Under the pieces are notes generated by a model. The model ran no database searches and was not told the origin of the DNA. It saw nothing but the letters and a program-made list of their open reading frames with translations. Positions 50,807 to 57,255 of a stretch of DNA of 64,000 nt are shown here, piece after piece. The position numbers and the translations under genes are program-made. Every line of letters starts with the position of its first letter. Position 1 is the stretch's first letter. The stretch comes from CADEDH01 sp965262175 (lineage in GTDB: Bacteria > Actinomycetota > Acidimicrobiia > Acidimicrobiales > SZUA-35), in contig CBDHES010000002.1 in the NCBI GenBank assembly GCA_965262175.1, positions 248,001 through 312,000 of the forward strand, in the 5' to 3' direction.

Positions 50807-52000
50807 TCAGAACCGCCAGGGGTAGGTGTCGCGGCCGCCGTAGGTGGTGTCGGCGGCCAGGAGTCGATCCCGGAGAGGGCCCTCGGCAGCGGCGTCGGCG
50901 CAGGTCCAGGCCATGGCGATGGCGCCGTCGAGGGTCGAGCGGTCGGCTTCGGGGGTGACGCAGTGGGCGGCGAACTCGGGCTGGTGGTTGACCGCCGGCT
51001 TGCAGTCGAGGCCCAGCATCGGGTGGATGGTCGGCATCAACAACGAGACGTTGGCCATGTCGGTCGAGCCGGCCCCTCGCTCGGGCCGTGGCCCCAGCCG
51101 GCGGCCCAGCTCGGTGGCGTTCTCCCGGTAGAGATCGGCCAGCTCCGGATCGTGGCGGTACTCGCTGTAGGGCGCGCCGAGCGACTCGATGTCGAGGGTC
51201 GCCCCGGTGGCGAGGGCCCCGGCCTCGAAGCAGCGGCGAATCCGGGGCTCGAGGGCGGCGAGGGCGGCGAGGTCGGGCGCCCGGACGAAGTACCGGGCGG
51301 TCGTCTCGGCCGGGACGATGTTGGCCGCTTCGCCGCCTCTGGTGACGATGCCGTGGACCTGGTCGCCCGGCTCCAGGTGCTGGCGGAGGAGGCCGATCGC
51401 CACCTGGGCGATGGTGATGGCGTCACCCGCGTTGACCCCGACGTTGGGCGCGACCGACGCGTGGGCGGTGCGGCCGTGGAAGTGGAAGTCGCACTGGCTG
51501 ATGGCCAGTGTGGGGAAGATGTCGCCCTCTTCCGGTGAGGGGTGGACCATCATCGCCAGGTGTAGGCCGTCGAACGCCCCCTTCTCCAACATGATGATCT
51601 TGCCCCCGCCGATCTCCTCGGCCGGGGTGCCGAGCACCCGGACCGTGATCCCGAGATCATCGGCGACCCGGGCGAGCGCGAGGCCGGCACCGACCCCGGC
51701 GGCGGCGATCATGTTGTGGCCACAGGCGTGGCCGATGTCGGGGAGGGCGTCGAGCTCGGAGCAGATCCCGATGGTCAGCGGTCCCGAGCCGTACTCGGCG
51801 ACGAAGGCCGTCGGGAGGTCGGCGACCCCGGTGGTCACGGAGAACCCGGCGCCGTCGAGCACGTCGGCGCACGCCGCCGAGGCGTGGACCTCCTCGAACG
51901 CCAACTCCGGCCGGTCCCAGATCCGGTGGGACAGATCGACGAGCACGTCTCCGGCCTGCTCGACCTCGCGTCGAGCGGCCTCCTTCACCGCGGTAGCCAT
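50807..52000 (-). CDS. M20 family amidohydrolase/peptidase
   Basis: Metal-dependent hydrolase of 397 residues, M20D-like (AbgB/hippurate hydrolase type): ICSELDALPDIGHACGHNM with metal ligands, TPAEEIGGGK with the catalytic Glu pair, the dimerisation insert (FHFHGRTAHASVAPNVGVNAGDA) and a C-terminal STDMANVSLLMPTIHPM. It likely cleaves amide bonds of N-acyl amino acids or p-aminobenzoyl-glutamate-like compounds. ATG 52000 has TACGGT five bases upstream. Confidence 0.92.
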   Translation of the reverse strand: MATAVKEAARREVEQAGDVLVDLSHRIWDRPELAFEEVHASAACADVLDGAGFSVTTGVADLPTAFVAEYGSGPLTIGICSELDALPDIGHACGHNMIAAAGVGAGLALARVADDLGITVRVLGTPAEEIGGGKIIMLEKGAFDGLHLAMMVHPSPEEGDIFPTLAISQCDFHFHGRTAHASVAPNVGVNAGDAITIAQVAIGLLRQHLEPGDQVHGIVTRGGEAANIVPAETTARYFVRAPDLAALAALEPRIRRCFEAGALATGATLDIESLGAPYSEYRHDPELADLYRENATELGRRLGPRPERGAGSTDMANVSLLMPTIHPMLGLDCKPAVNHQPEFAAHCVTPEADRSTLDGAIAMAWTCADAAAEGPLRDRLLAADTTYGGRDTYPWRF

Positions 52001-52064
52001 GCGCCACCGTAACCCGTTCGACCCGCTCGATCCCGCCCGGAGGTTCGGTGTCGAGCAGGGGGAC

Positions 52065-52070
52065 TAGCGT
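52065..52070 (+). promoter_or_regulatory. Leaderless-type -10 box (TAGCGT)
   Basis: TAGCGT with seven bases to the ATG at 52078. Confidence 0.5.
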
Positions 52071-52077
52071 CGGGGCC

Positions 52078-52869
52078 ATGGCTGCCCCACTCGATGGCTT
52101 CACCGCCTCCGAGGTCACGTACAACGGCGTGACCAAGACCGTGTACCGGGCCGGATCCGGGCCCGGCGTGATCGTGATGGCCGAGATCCCGGGTATCACG
52201 CCGGCGGTGGCCGGTTTCGCCCGCCGAGTCGTCGACGCTGGGTTCACCGTGGCCATGCCATCGCTGTTCGGTTCCCCCGGCAAGGAGCGGTCGCTCCCCT
52301 ACGCCCTGTCGTCGTTGACCCGGGCCTGTGTCTCCAGGGAGTTCGCCTGTCTCGCTGCGGGCCGGACCTCGCCGGTCGTGTCGTGGCTACGGGAGCTGGC
52401 GGCCGACGTCCATCGGGACTGTGGCGGCCCGGGCGTGGGCGCCATCGGCATGTGCCTGACCGGCGGCTTCGCCCTGGCGATGATGGTCGAGCCGGCGGTC
52501 GTGGCTCCGGTGCTCTCCCAGCCGAGCCTGCCCCTCCCGCTCGGCGGGCGCCGCCAGGGAGACCTCGGGCTCGACGCCGATGACCTCGCGATCGCTCGGG
52601 AGCGGGCCGCCTCGGAGCCGTGCCCGGTGCTCGGACTGCGGTTCACCGGCGACCTGATGGTCCGTCCCGCCCGGTTCGACGCGCTCCGCCGGGAGCTCGG
52701 CGAGCAGTTCGTCGCCGTCGAGATCGACTCGTCACCGGACAACGAGCACGGCATCCCCCGGTCGGCCCACTCGGTGGTCACCGAGGATCTGGTCGACACC
52801 GAGGGGCACCCGACCCGGCACGCCCTCGATCAGGTGCTCGGCTTCTTCGCCGATCGGCTGCGGAGCTGA
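52078..52869 (+). CDS. Dienelactone hydrolase family protein
   Basis: Alpha/beta hydrolase of 263 residues in the dienelactone hydrolase family. The nucleophile is Cys126 in IGMCLTGGFAL, as in true dienelactone hydrolases; the acid is probably the Asp in RFTGDLMV and the base His in SPDNEHGIPRSAH. It would open lactone or ester rings in aromatic-compound breakdown, but no other pathway genes are near, so the natural substrate is open. Leaderless-type promoter. Confidence 0.88.
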   Translation: MAAPLDGFTASEVTYNGVTKTVYRAGSGPGVIVMAEIPGITPAVAGFARRVVDAGFTVAMPSLFGSPGKERSLPYALSSLTRACVSREFACLAAGRTSPVVSWLRELAADVHRDCGGPGVGAIGMCLTGGFALAMMVEPAVVAPVLSQPSLPLPLGGRRQGDLGLDADDLAIARERAASEPCPVLGLRFTGDLMVRPARFDALRRELGEQFVAVEIDSSPDNEHGIPRSAHSVVTEDLVDTEGHPTRHALDQVLGFFADRLRS

Positions 52870-52881
52870 TCGCCCGGCCCT

Positions 52882-52906
52882 GCGGTCCGACGCCGGCGCG
52901 GACCGC
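52882..52906. terminator. Hairpin between convergent genes
   Basis: Perfect 8-base arms GCGGTCCG/CGGACCGC (52882-52889, 52899-52906) around a loop that contains the palindrome CGCCGGCG, between the hydrolase and the small CxxC protein gene. Confidence 0.5.
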
Positions 52907-52915
52907 GACCGGGAC

Positions 52916-53083
52916 CTACCGGCCGCCGAGGATCCGGCGGAGCCACCCGCCGGAGGACCGATCGTCGGCGGTGCAGGCGCACCGGTCAGCCGGGGCGACA
53001 TCGCCCAGCACCTGCTCGACGTGGGCTCCGCATCCGGCCCACGACGGCTTGTCACAGGTCCGGCAGGTGATCCGTCGGCACAT
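52916..53083 (-). CDS. Small CxxC zinc-ribbon-like protein
   Basis: A 55-residue protein with seven cysteines: MCRRITCRTCDKPSWAGCG, then HVEQVLGDV and RCACTADD, ending in a basic WLRRILGGR. The CRxITCxTCxKPxWxGCGxH pattern is one I recall from short conserved proteins in many bacteria and plants, of unknown function. The cysteine layout suggests one or two zinc sites. ATG 53083 begins the conserved part; a longer reading to 53158 runs into a strong hairpin. Confidence 0.75.
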   Translation of the reverse strand: MCRRITCRTCDKPSWAGCGAHVEQVLGDVAPADRCACTADDRSSGGWLRRILGGR

Positions 53084-53126
53084 GGCAGCCCACTGTAGGC
53101 GTGGGGTCCGGGCTCCCGACGCGGCA

Positions 53127-53155
53127 CGGGGCCCCGGGTCGAACCCGGGGCCCCG
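53127..53155. terminator. Strong 13-base hairpin, probable terminator
   Basis: Perfect 13-base arms (53127-53139, 53143-53155) with a three-base loop, all G/C except the closing pair. It lies just after the stop of the acidic repeat protein on the minus strand and before the small CxxC gene. No U-tract follows. Confidence 0.65.
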
Positions 53156-53200
53156 CACCTTGGTGTCGGTTGGATTGTCGACTCGCCGGTCGGGGAGAGA

Positions 53201-54055
53201 TCAGTCGTAGATCTCTTCGGTGACCTCGTTGTAGGAGTCGTCGATGTCGTGCCCGTCCTCGTCGCTGTTGAACGAGTGGTCGACCTCGACGTCGGCGTGG
53301 AGCGACTCGTCGACGGTGTAGTCCGACTCGTAGCTCTCGTTGAACGAGTTGTCGGTGTTGAACGAGTCCTCGGTGTTGAACGAGTCCTCGGTGTCGAACG
53401 AGTCGTTGGTCGAGGCGTCGACGACGTCGTCGGCCTGGTTGTCGGCGTGACCGCCACCGAAGGCGACGGCCGAGTCGTTGATGTCGCCCTCGTTGTTGAA
53501 GTTGCCGTCACCGGTGGTGATGTCGTCGGCGTAGGCGTCGTCGCCGGCCTGCTGACCGGAGTTGTCGCCCTGGTTGACGACACCGTCGTTGTAGTCGCCG
53601 ACCTGGACACCGTCACCGGTCTGGAACTGACCGTCCTGGTCACGACCAGCGATGGCACCCTCGCCCGGGGCGTTGGCCACGTTGGTCTCGTTGGCCTGGT
53701 AGATGTCGCCGTGGACCTCGGCACCGTGCTCGACGGTGAGGCTGTTGTCGATGTGGTTGTTGATGTCGTTGTCGTTGACGATCAGGGTCAGGTTCTCGAT
53801 GTAGCCGGCCGGGCTGTAGTCGCCCTGGGCGTCGAGCTGCTCATAGACCTGCTCCCGCATCTCCTCGGGGACCTCGTAGTTGTCGAAGACCATCTCCATG
53901 GCCTCCTGGTACTCGTCCCGGGTGACCTCCTCGAGGTACTCCGGCTCGACGACCTCGGGCACAGCCGCGTCGTAGGTGCCGGCCTCGCCGGCCTCACCGG
54001 CGCGGACCTGCTCGAGCCAGGCCTGGAGTTGCGCAGCGAGCTCTTCGGGGTTCAT
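53201..54055 (-). CDS. Highly acidic Asn/Asp-rich repeat protein (IniB-like)
   Basis: A 284-residue protein of unknown function, extremely acidic and nearly without Arg, Lys, Pro or Cys after residue 80. The first 90 residues are helical (LAAQLQAWLEQVRAG ... EMREQVYEQLD). The rest is low-complexity beta-like sequence rich in Asn, Asp and Gly (DGVQVGDYNDGVVNQGDNSG), then DSFNTE hexapeptide repeats (about 218-238) and a Ser/Asp/Tyr tail. No signal peptide. It recalls actinobacterial IniB-like proteins. GGAGGG precedes ATG 54055; a strong hairpin follows the gene, suggesting high expression of a single-gene mRNA. Confidence 0.75.
   Translation of the reverse strand: MNPEELAAQLQAWLEQVRAGEAGEAGTYDAAVPEVVEPEYLEEVTRDEYQEAMEMVFDNYEVPEEMREQVYEQLDAQGDYSPAGYIENLTLIVNDNDINNHIDNSLTVEHGAEVHGDIYQANETNVANAPGEGAIAGRDQDGQFQTGDGVQVGDYNDGVVNQGDNSGQQAGDDAYADDITTGDGNFNNEGDINDSAVAFGGGHADNQADDVVDASTNDSFDTEDSFNTEDSFNTDNSFNESYESDYTVDESLHADVEVDHSFNSDEDGHDIDDSYNEVTEEIYD
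53349..53402. repeat. Three 18-base tandem units coding DSFNTE/DNSFN
   Basis: Units at 53349-53366, 53367-53384 and 53385-53402 differ by one to three bases; a half unit precedes them. In frame within the acidic protein, so copy number can change without frameshift. Confidence 0.85.
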
Positions 54056-54146
54056 GTCGTATTCCCTCCGGGGTGGGTTGGGTGGGTGGGTGTAGCTGGG
54101 TTGGTACCCACAACCTAGATCCCCTCCCCGACCCCCGGATCGGGGA

Positions 54147-54179
54147 CCCCCCTAGTCCCCCCGGGGGCCACTAGGGGGG
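54147..54179. terminator. GC-rich hairpin downstream of aspartate dehydrogenase gene
   Basis: Ten-base arms CCCCCCTAGT/ACTAGGGGGG (54147-54156, 54170-54179) with further C-run/G-run pairing in the loop, directly after the nadX stop on the minus strand. A smaller CCCCG/CGGGG hairpin follows at about 54132-54145. Confidence 0.6.
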
Positions 54180-54180
54180 G

Positions 54181-55002
54181 TCACACGAACCCACCGCCGA
54201 CCATCGACCGGGTCACCAGCGAGCGGACGACCGCCCAGGCGGTGATGTGCGACGAGCGGGGGTTGGTCGGCGACGGCGAGTTGGCGATCGAGAACCGGTA
54301 GCGGCCCGCCGCCGCTTCGACCACGATCTCGTGGCGATTGACGGTGGCGTCGGACGATCCGACGACCGCCACCTCGACCACGTCGAACCGGCCGGCGGCC
54401 AGACCGAGCGCCGCCGACACGTTGAGGGACTCCGGAAAGAGCCGGACCGCCTCGGCCACCGTCCCCCGGAAGCACTCCACGTCGCTCCGACCGCGTTCGA
54501 GAGCGTCCCGCATCTCGGCGTCCATCCAGGAGCGGACCAGGGCCGCGGCCGGTTTGGTGGTGGTCAGCCCGACCCGGTGCACCGGGCCGTACAGCCGAGC
54601 TGCGTCGAGCACATCGAGCCCGCCGATGGCGCCGGCGGTGAACCACAGCCGACCGGGGCCGGCCGAACGGAGCCGGGCCCGGAGGGCGTCGTCGACCAAC
54701 GCGCCGAGCGAGACGACGAGCACATCGGCCCCATCGAGGAGGTAGGTCTCGGCGCGAGCGCGGACGGCGTCGGGACCGGCCGCTTCGACGACCACATCGC
54801 ACCGGCGGCCGAGCTCGTCGGGGTCGACGGCCAGGGGGTGGGCACCCCCGGAGGTGAACCGGGAGGCGACGGCGACCAGCTCCAACGTTCGGTCGCCACC
54901 GCCCCACCGGTGCTCGATGATCGAGCCGACCTGGGCGCCGATGGCGCCCCAGCCCAGGATCCCCACCCGGACCGGGGCACGCTCGGACGCCGGTCGCCCC
55001 AC
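54181..55002 (-). CDS. nadX: Aspartate dehydrogenase family protein
   Basis: NAD(P)-dependent dehydrogenase of 273 residues matching aspartate dehydrogenase (NadX): nucleotide-binding GILGWGAIGAQVG, DVVVEAAGPDAVR, AGAIGGLDVLDAARLYG and the catalytic-region TTTKPAAALV, with SLNVSAALGLAAG and the conserved His of NSPSPTNPRSSHITA. It converts L-aspartate to iminoaspartate, the first step to NAD in organisms using this route, or works in aspartate breakdown. It starts one base after the stop of the redoxin-like gene, so the two are one operon. Confidence 0.88.
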   Translation of the reverse strand: MGRPASERAPVRVGILGWGAIGAQVGSIIEHRWGGGDRTLELVAVASRFTSGGAHPLAVDPDELGRRCDVVVEAAGPDAVRARAETYLLDGADVLVVSLGALVDDALRARLRSAGPGRLWFTAGAIGGLDVLDAARLYGPVHRVGLTTTKPAAALVRSWMDAEMRDALERGRSDVECFRGTVAEAVRLFPESLNVSAALGLAAGRFDVVEVAVVGSSDATVNRHEIVVEAAAGRYRFSIANSPSPTNPRSSHITAWAVVRSLVTRSMVGGGFV

Positions 55003-55003
55003 G

Positions 55004-55855
55004 TCAGAGCCGGCTCAAGACATCTTGGGCCGAGAACCGCCCGTCGAAGGTCTCGATGTGATCACCAGATGCCGTGAGGAGCACCGCGGTCGGCATCCCG
55101 AGCACGTCGTAGTGGGACCACACCCGGAAGCTCGTGTCCATCACGACCGACGGCGTCGTCAAGCCGGTGGCGGCCACGAAGTCGGCGCCGTCACCAACAC
55201 TGCCCTGACCGCCAACGGCGACCACGGCCACGTCTGCACCATGCTGTCGAGCGAACTGCTCGACGTCCGGGCCCTCGGCCCGGCAGATGCCTCAATGCGC
55301 CCCCCAGAACCACAGGAGCACCGGTCGGCCGTTGCCGGCAAGCTGTGCCGCCAGCGTCGTCTCGGCCCCCGAGGCGACCTCGACGACCGCCAGGTCGGGG
55401 AAGCCGGCCGCAGGTGGCGCCGCCGTCGTCGGCGGGGCTGTCGTGGTCGTGGGGGCGGTCGTCGGCGGAGCCGTGGTCTCGCTGGTCGCCGGGGCGGTGG
55501 TCGTCGACGCCGGTGCCGCCGTGGCATCGGTCGGATCCGACCCGTCCGCCGGGTCGTCCCCATCGCCGGTGCCGGTGCCGCCCTCGTCAGCGGCGACCTC
55601 GGCGGCCTCGGCACCGTCGGGGTCGGGGGCCGGGGTGGGAAGCGGGAGCGGTTCGTCGTCGGGAGCGGCCGTGGCGACCGTCTCCTCGGGAAGCGACGTC
55701 TCGGCGGTCTCGACCTCGGCCGCAGGACCGGGCTCGGCCGCGGTCAACGGGTCGGTCTCGGCGCCGGAGCCGCAGGCGGCGAGACCGAACACGGCCGCGA
55801 CCAGGACCGCCGGACCCGCCCGGCGACGGTCGGAGGAGGTGACAGGAACTGACAT
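55004..55855 (-). CDS. TlpA-like redoxin lipoprotein; probable selenoprotein (in-frame TGA = Sec188)
   Basis: Reading frame of 284 codons with one in-frame TGA at 55292-55294 (minus strand). Upstream: signal peptide with lipobox LAAC (Cys about 28), an Asp/Glu/Thr/Pro-rich spacer (to about 150), then the redoxin start LAVVEVASG and VLLWFWGAH. Downstream: GICRAEGPDVEQF, VVAVGG, the cis-Pro loop GMPTAVL. The TGA falls exactly at the first Cys of the thioredoxin WCxxC motif, giving U-G-I-C with Cys191, and a hairpin follows it. Best read as a selenocysteine protein exposed outside the membrane; otherwise a recent nonsense mutation. ATG 55855 follows AAAGG. Co-transcribed with nadX. Confidence 0.78.
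55267..55283 (-). promoter_or_regulatory. Candidate bacterial SECIS hairpin
   Basis: On the mRNA, eight bases after the UGA, a perfect seven-pair stem CCGGGCC/GGCCCGG closes a loop GAG, so the loop begins 16 bases after the UGA. Bacterial SECIS elements are hairpins just 3' of the UGA with a G early in a small loop, at about this distance. It is inside the coding sequence, as expected in bacteria. Confidence 0.6.
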
Positions 55856-56198
55856 CGATGGGACGACCTTTCGTCGAGACCAGCGCCCGGCACCGCGTTT
55901 GGCACCGGGACCTGCGCCCGACGGTCGCCCCGGAACCGCCGATGCCCAAGACGCTGCAACGATAGCGGTCGCGACCGCCCGACGCCCGGTTGGACCCGGC
56001 CATCCCCACCTCGGGGCTCGGACCGTCTCCGAACCGGGATCCCGTCTCCGGCCGCCCGACCTGAAGGACGTAGCTTCCACCTCCGAATTGGAGGAAATAG
56101 AAGAAGATACAAAGCCCCCTTTAGGTCCAATGGCTTACACCGATAGTCACACAATGCGAGTAGGTTCCCGGCAGGAAATCTCCTGACGGGGGCGACAC
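55856..56198. other. Divergent intergenic region, 343 bases, with an AT-rich segment
   Basis: Lies between the redoxin-like gene and the secreted protein gene. TATCGT on the minus strand (55959-55964) could be a -10 box for the redoxin gene with a leader of about 97 bases. From about 56071 to 56172 the sequence is clearly richer in A/T than anything near it and includes a CCTCC/GGAGG inverted pair around 56080-56095 and a CAGGA-AATC-TCCTG hairpin at 56172-56185 just before the secreted protein's ATG. No known riboswitch class or small gene is recognised. Confidence 0.55.
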
Positions 56199-57194
56199 AT
56201 GGTCCATGTGCACGATCACCGACGTGCGGCGTTGGCGCTGGCGCTGGCGCTGGCGGCGACCATCGGCGGCTTCCTGGCCGCTCCCCGAGCGGCGACGGCC
56301 AGCCCTCGACCCGACGAGCCCTCGGTGACCGTCGCCCCCGGCTGGACGTTCGACGGGATGGGCCACCTCCACCCGGCCGCTCTGGTGACGGTCGAGGGCG
56401 TGCCAGGATGCGTCTCGAACCGCCTCGTCGATCCGGGTGACGGGCGCGTCGTGGCGTCCGTCGGCGGCGAGCAGGTCGTCCCATCGGCCGGCGTGGCGCC
56501 CGACAGCGGGCTGGCTCCGCCCGACTCGATCGTCTTCCACGCCCCGCCGGAGACGATCGTGGCGGCGCTGGCGTGGCCGGGCCTCGGGGTCACGACGACG
56601 ATCACGATCTCCTGTCGAACCGCCGACGGCTCCGAGATCGAGGTCGTGTCGACCACGTACGCCATGCCCGCCATCGTCCCGCCCTACTCGGTACCGGTGC
56701 CGGCCGAGAGCGGTGAGTTCCTCGTCCTGTACCACGAGGCGCTCGACCTCGGCCGCGGCCACCCGACCGTCGACCCGGCATCGATCGAGGCCCGGATCGA
56801 CGGCACGGTGACCGAGCTGACCCTGGTCCAGGCCGGCGGTGGCGAGGCGGTGCTGGCCGCCACCGTTCCGGGCGGCGCCGCCCCCGGGCTCCACATCGTC
56901 GAGATCGGCGACGGAGACCGGTCGGCCTCGTTCCCGATCATCACCGGACACGGGGCCGAGCCGGTGGGACCGCCGCCTCCACCCCCGCTCGACGAGGGAT
57001 CGGGGCCCGATGGCATCGACGTCGACGGGGAGGCCGGAGGGGCCAATGACCCCGATCGGGTGGTGGCCACCGCCGGACCGTGGCCCTCGGCCGACCGACC
57101 GTGGCTCGAGGGCCTGGCCGTCGCCAGCTTCGGCCTCTCGGCCTCGACCAGCGTGGGCTCAGCGGTCTTCTGGGCAGTCCTCGCCGCCGGCTAG
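56199..57194 (+). CDS. Secreted protein of unknown function, C-terminal anchor
   Basis: A 331-residue exported protein: signal peptide (about 8-35, an Ala/Leu run then PRAATASP), two beta-rich regions with single cysteines (GVPGCVSN and TISCRTAD, a likely disulfide), a Pro-rich spacer (PPPPPPLDEGSGPDG) and a C-terminal hydrophobic segment (about 307-329) that could anchor it. No LPXTG motif. I do not recognise the family. The ATG 56199 follows CGGGGGCG and a small hairpin. Confidence 0.7.
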   Translation: MVHVHDHRRAALALALALAATIGGFLAAPRAATASPRPDEPSVTVAPGWTFDGMGHLHPAALVTVEGVPGCVSNRLVDPGDGRVVASVGGEQVVPSAGVAPDSGLAPPDSIVFHAPPETIVAALAWPGLGVTTTITISCRTADGSEIEVVSTTYAMPAIVPPYSVPVPAESGEFLVLYHEALDLGRGHPTVDPASIEARIDGTVTELTLVQAGGGEAVLAATVPGGAAPGLHIVEIGDGDRSASFPIITGHGAEPVGPPPPPPLDEGSGPDGIDVDGEAGGANDPDRVVATAGPWPSADRPWLEGLAVASFGLSASTSVGSAVFWAVLAAG

Positions 57195-57255
57195 CCTCGG
57201 GCCACCAGAGCGTCGGGGCGGGCCCGACCTCCGAGCGAGAGGAGCACCGCCACCG

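Noticed and set aside
53127..53158. Possible tRNA T-arm (GGGTCGAACCC)
   Set aside because: The loop is too short for a T-loop, and no acceptor, D-arm or anticodon arm can be built around it; it is a plain perfect hairpin at a gene end.
53338..53402. 18-base repeats as a CRISPR array
   Set aside because: Units are directly adjacent without spacers and stay in frame inside a coding sequence.
55292..56080. Reading the redoxin gene as a truncated protein ending at 55292 plus a separate 75-residue ORF
   Set aside because: The two pieces are in one frame, join into a continuous thioredoxin fold, and the stop is TGA exactly at the catalytic Cys. A pseudogene would more likely show several or randomly placed lesions.
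56120..56146. Second sigma-28 promoter before the secreted protein gene
   Set aside because: The -10 (ACCGATAG) matches six of eight positions, but no acceptable TAAA-like -35 lies 15 bases upstream.
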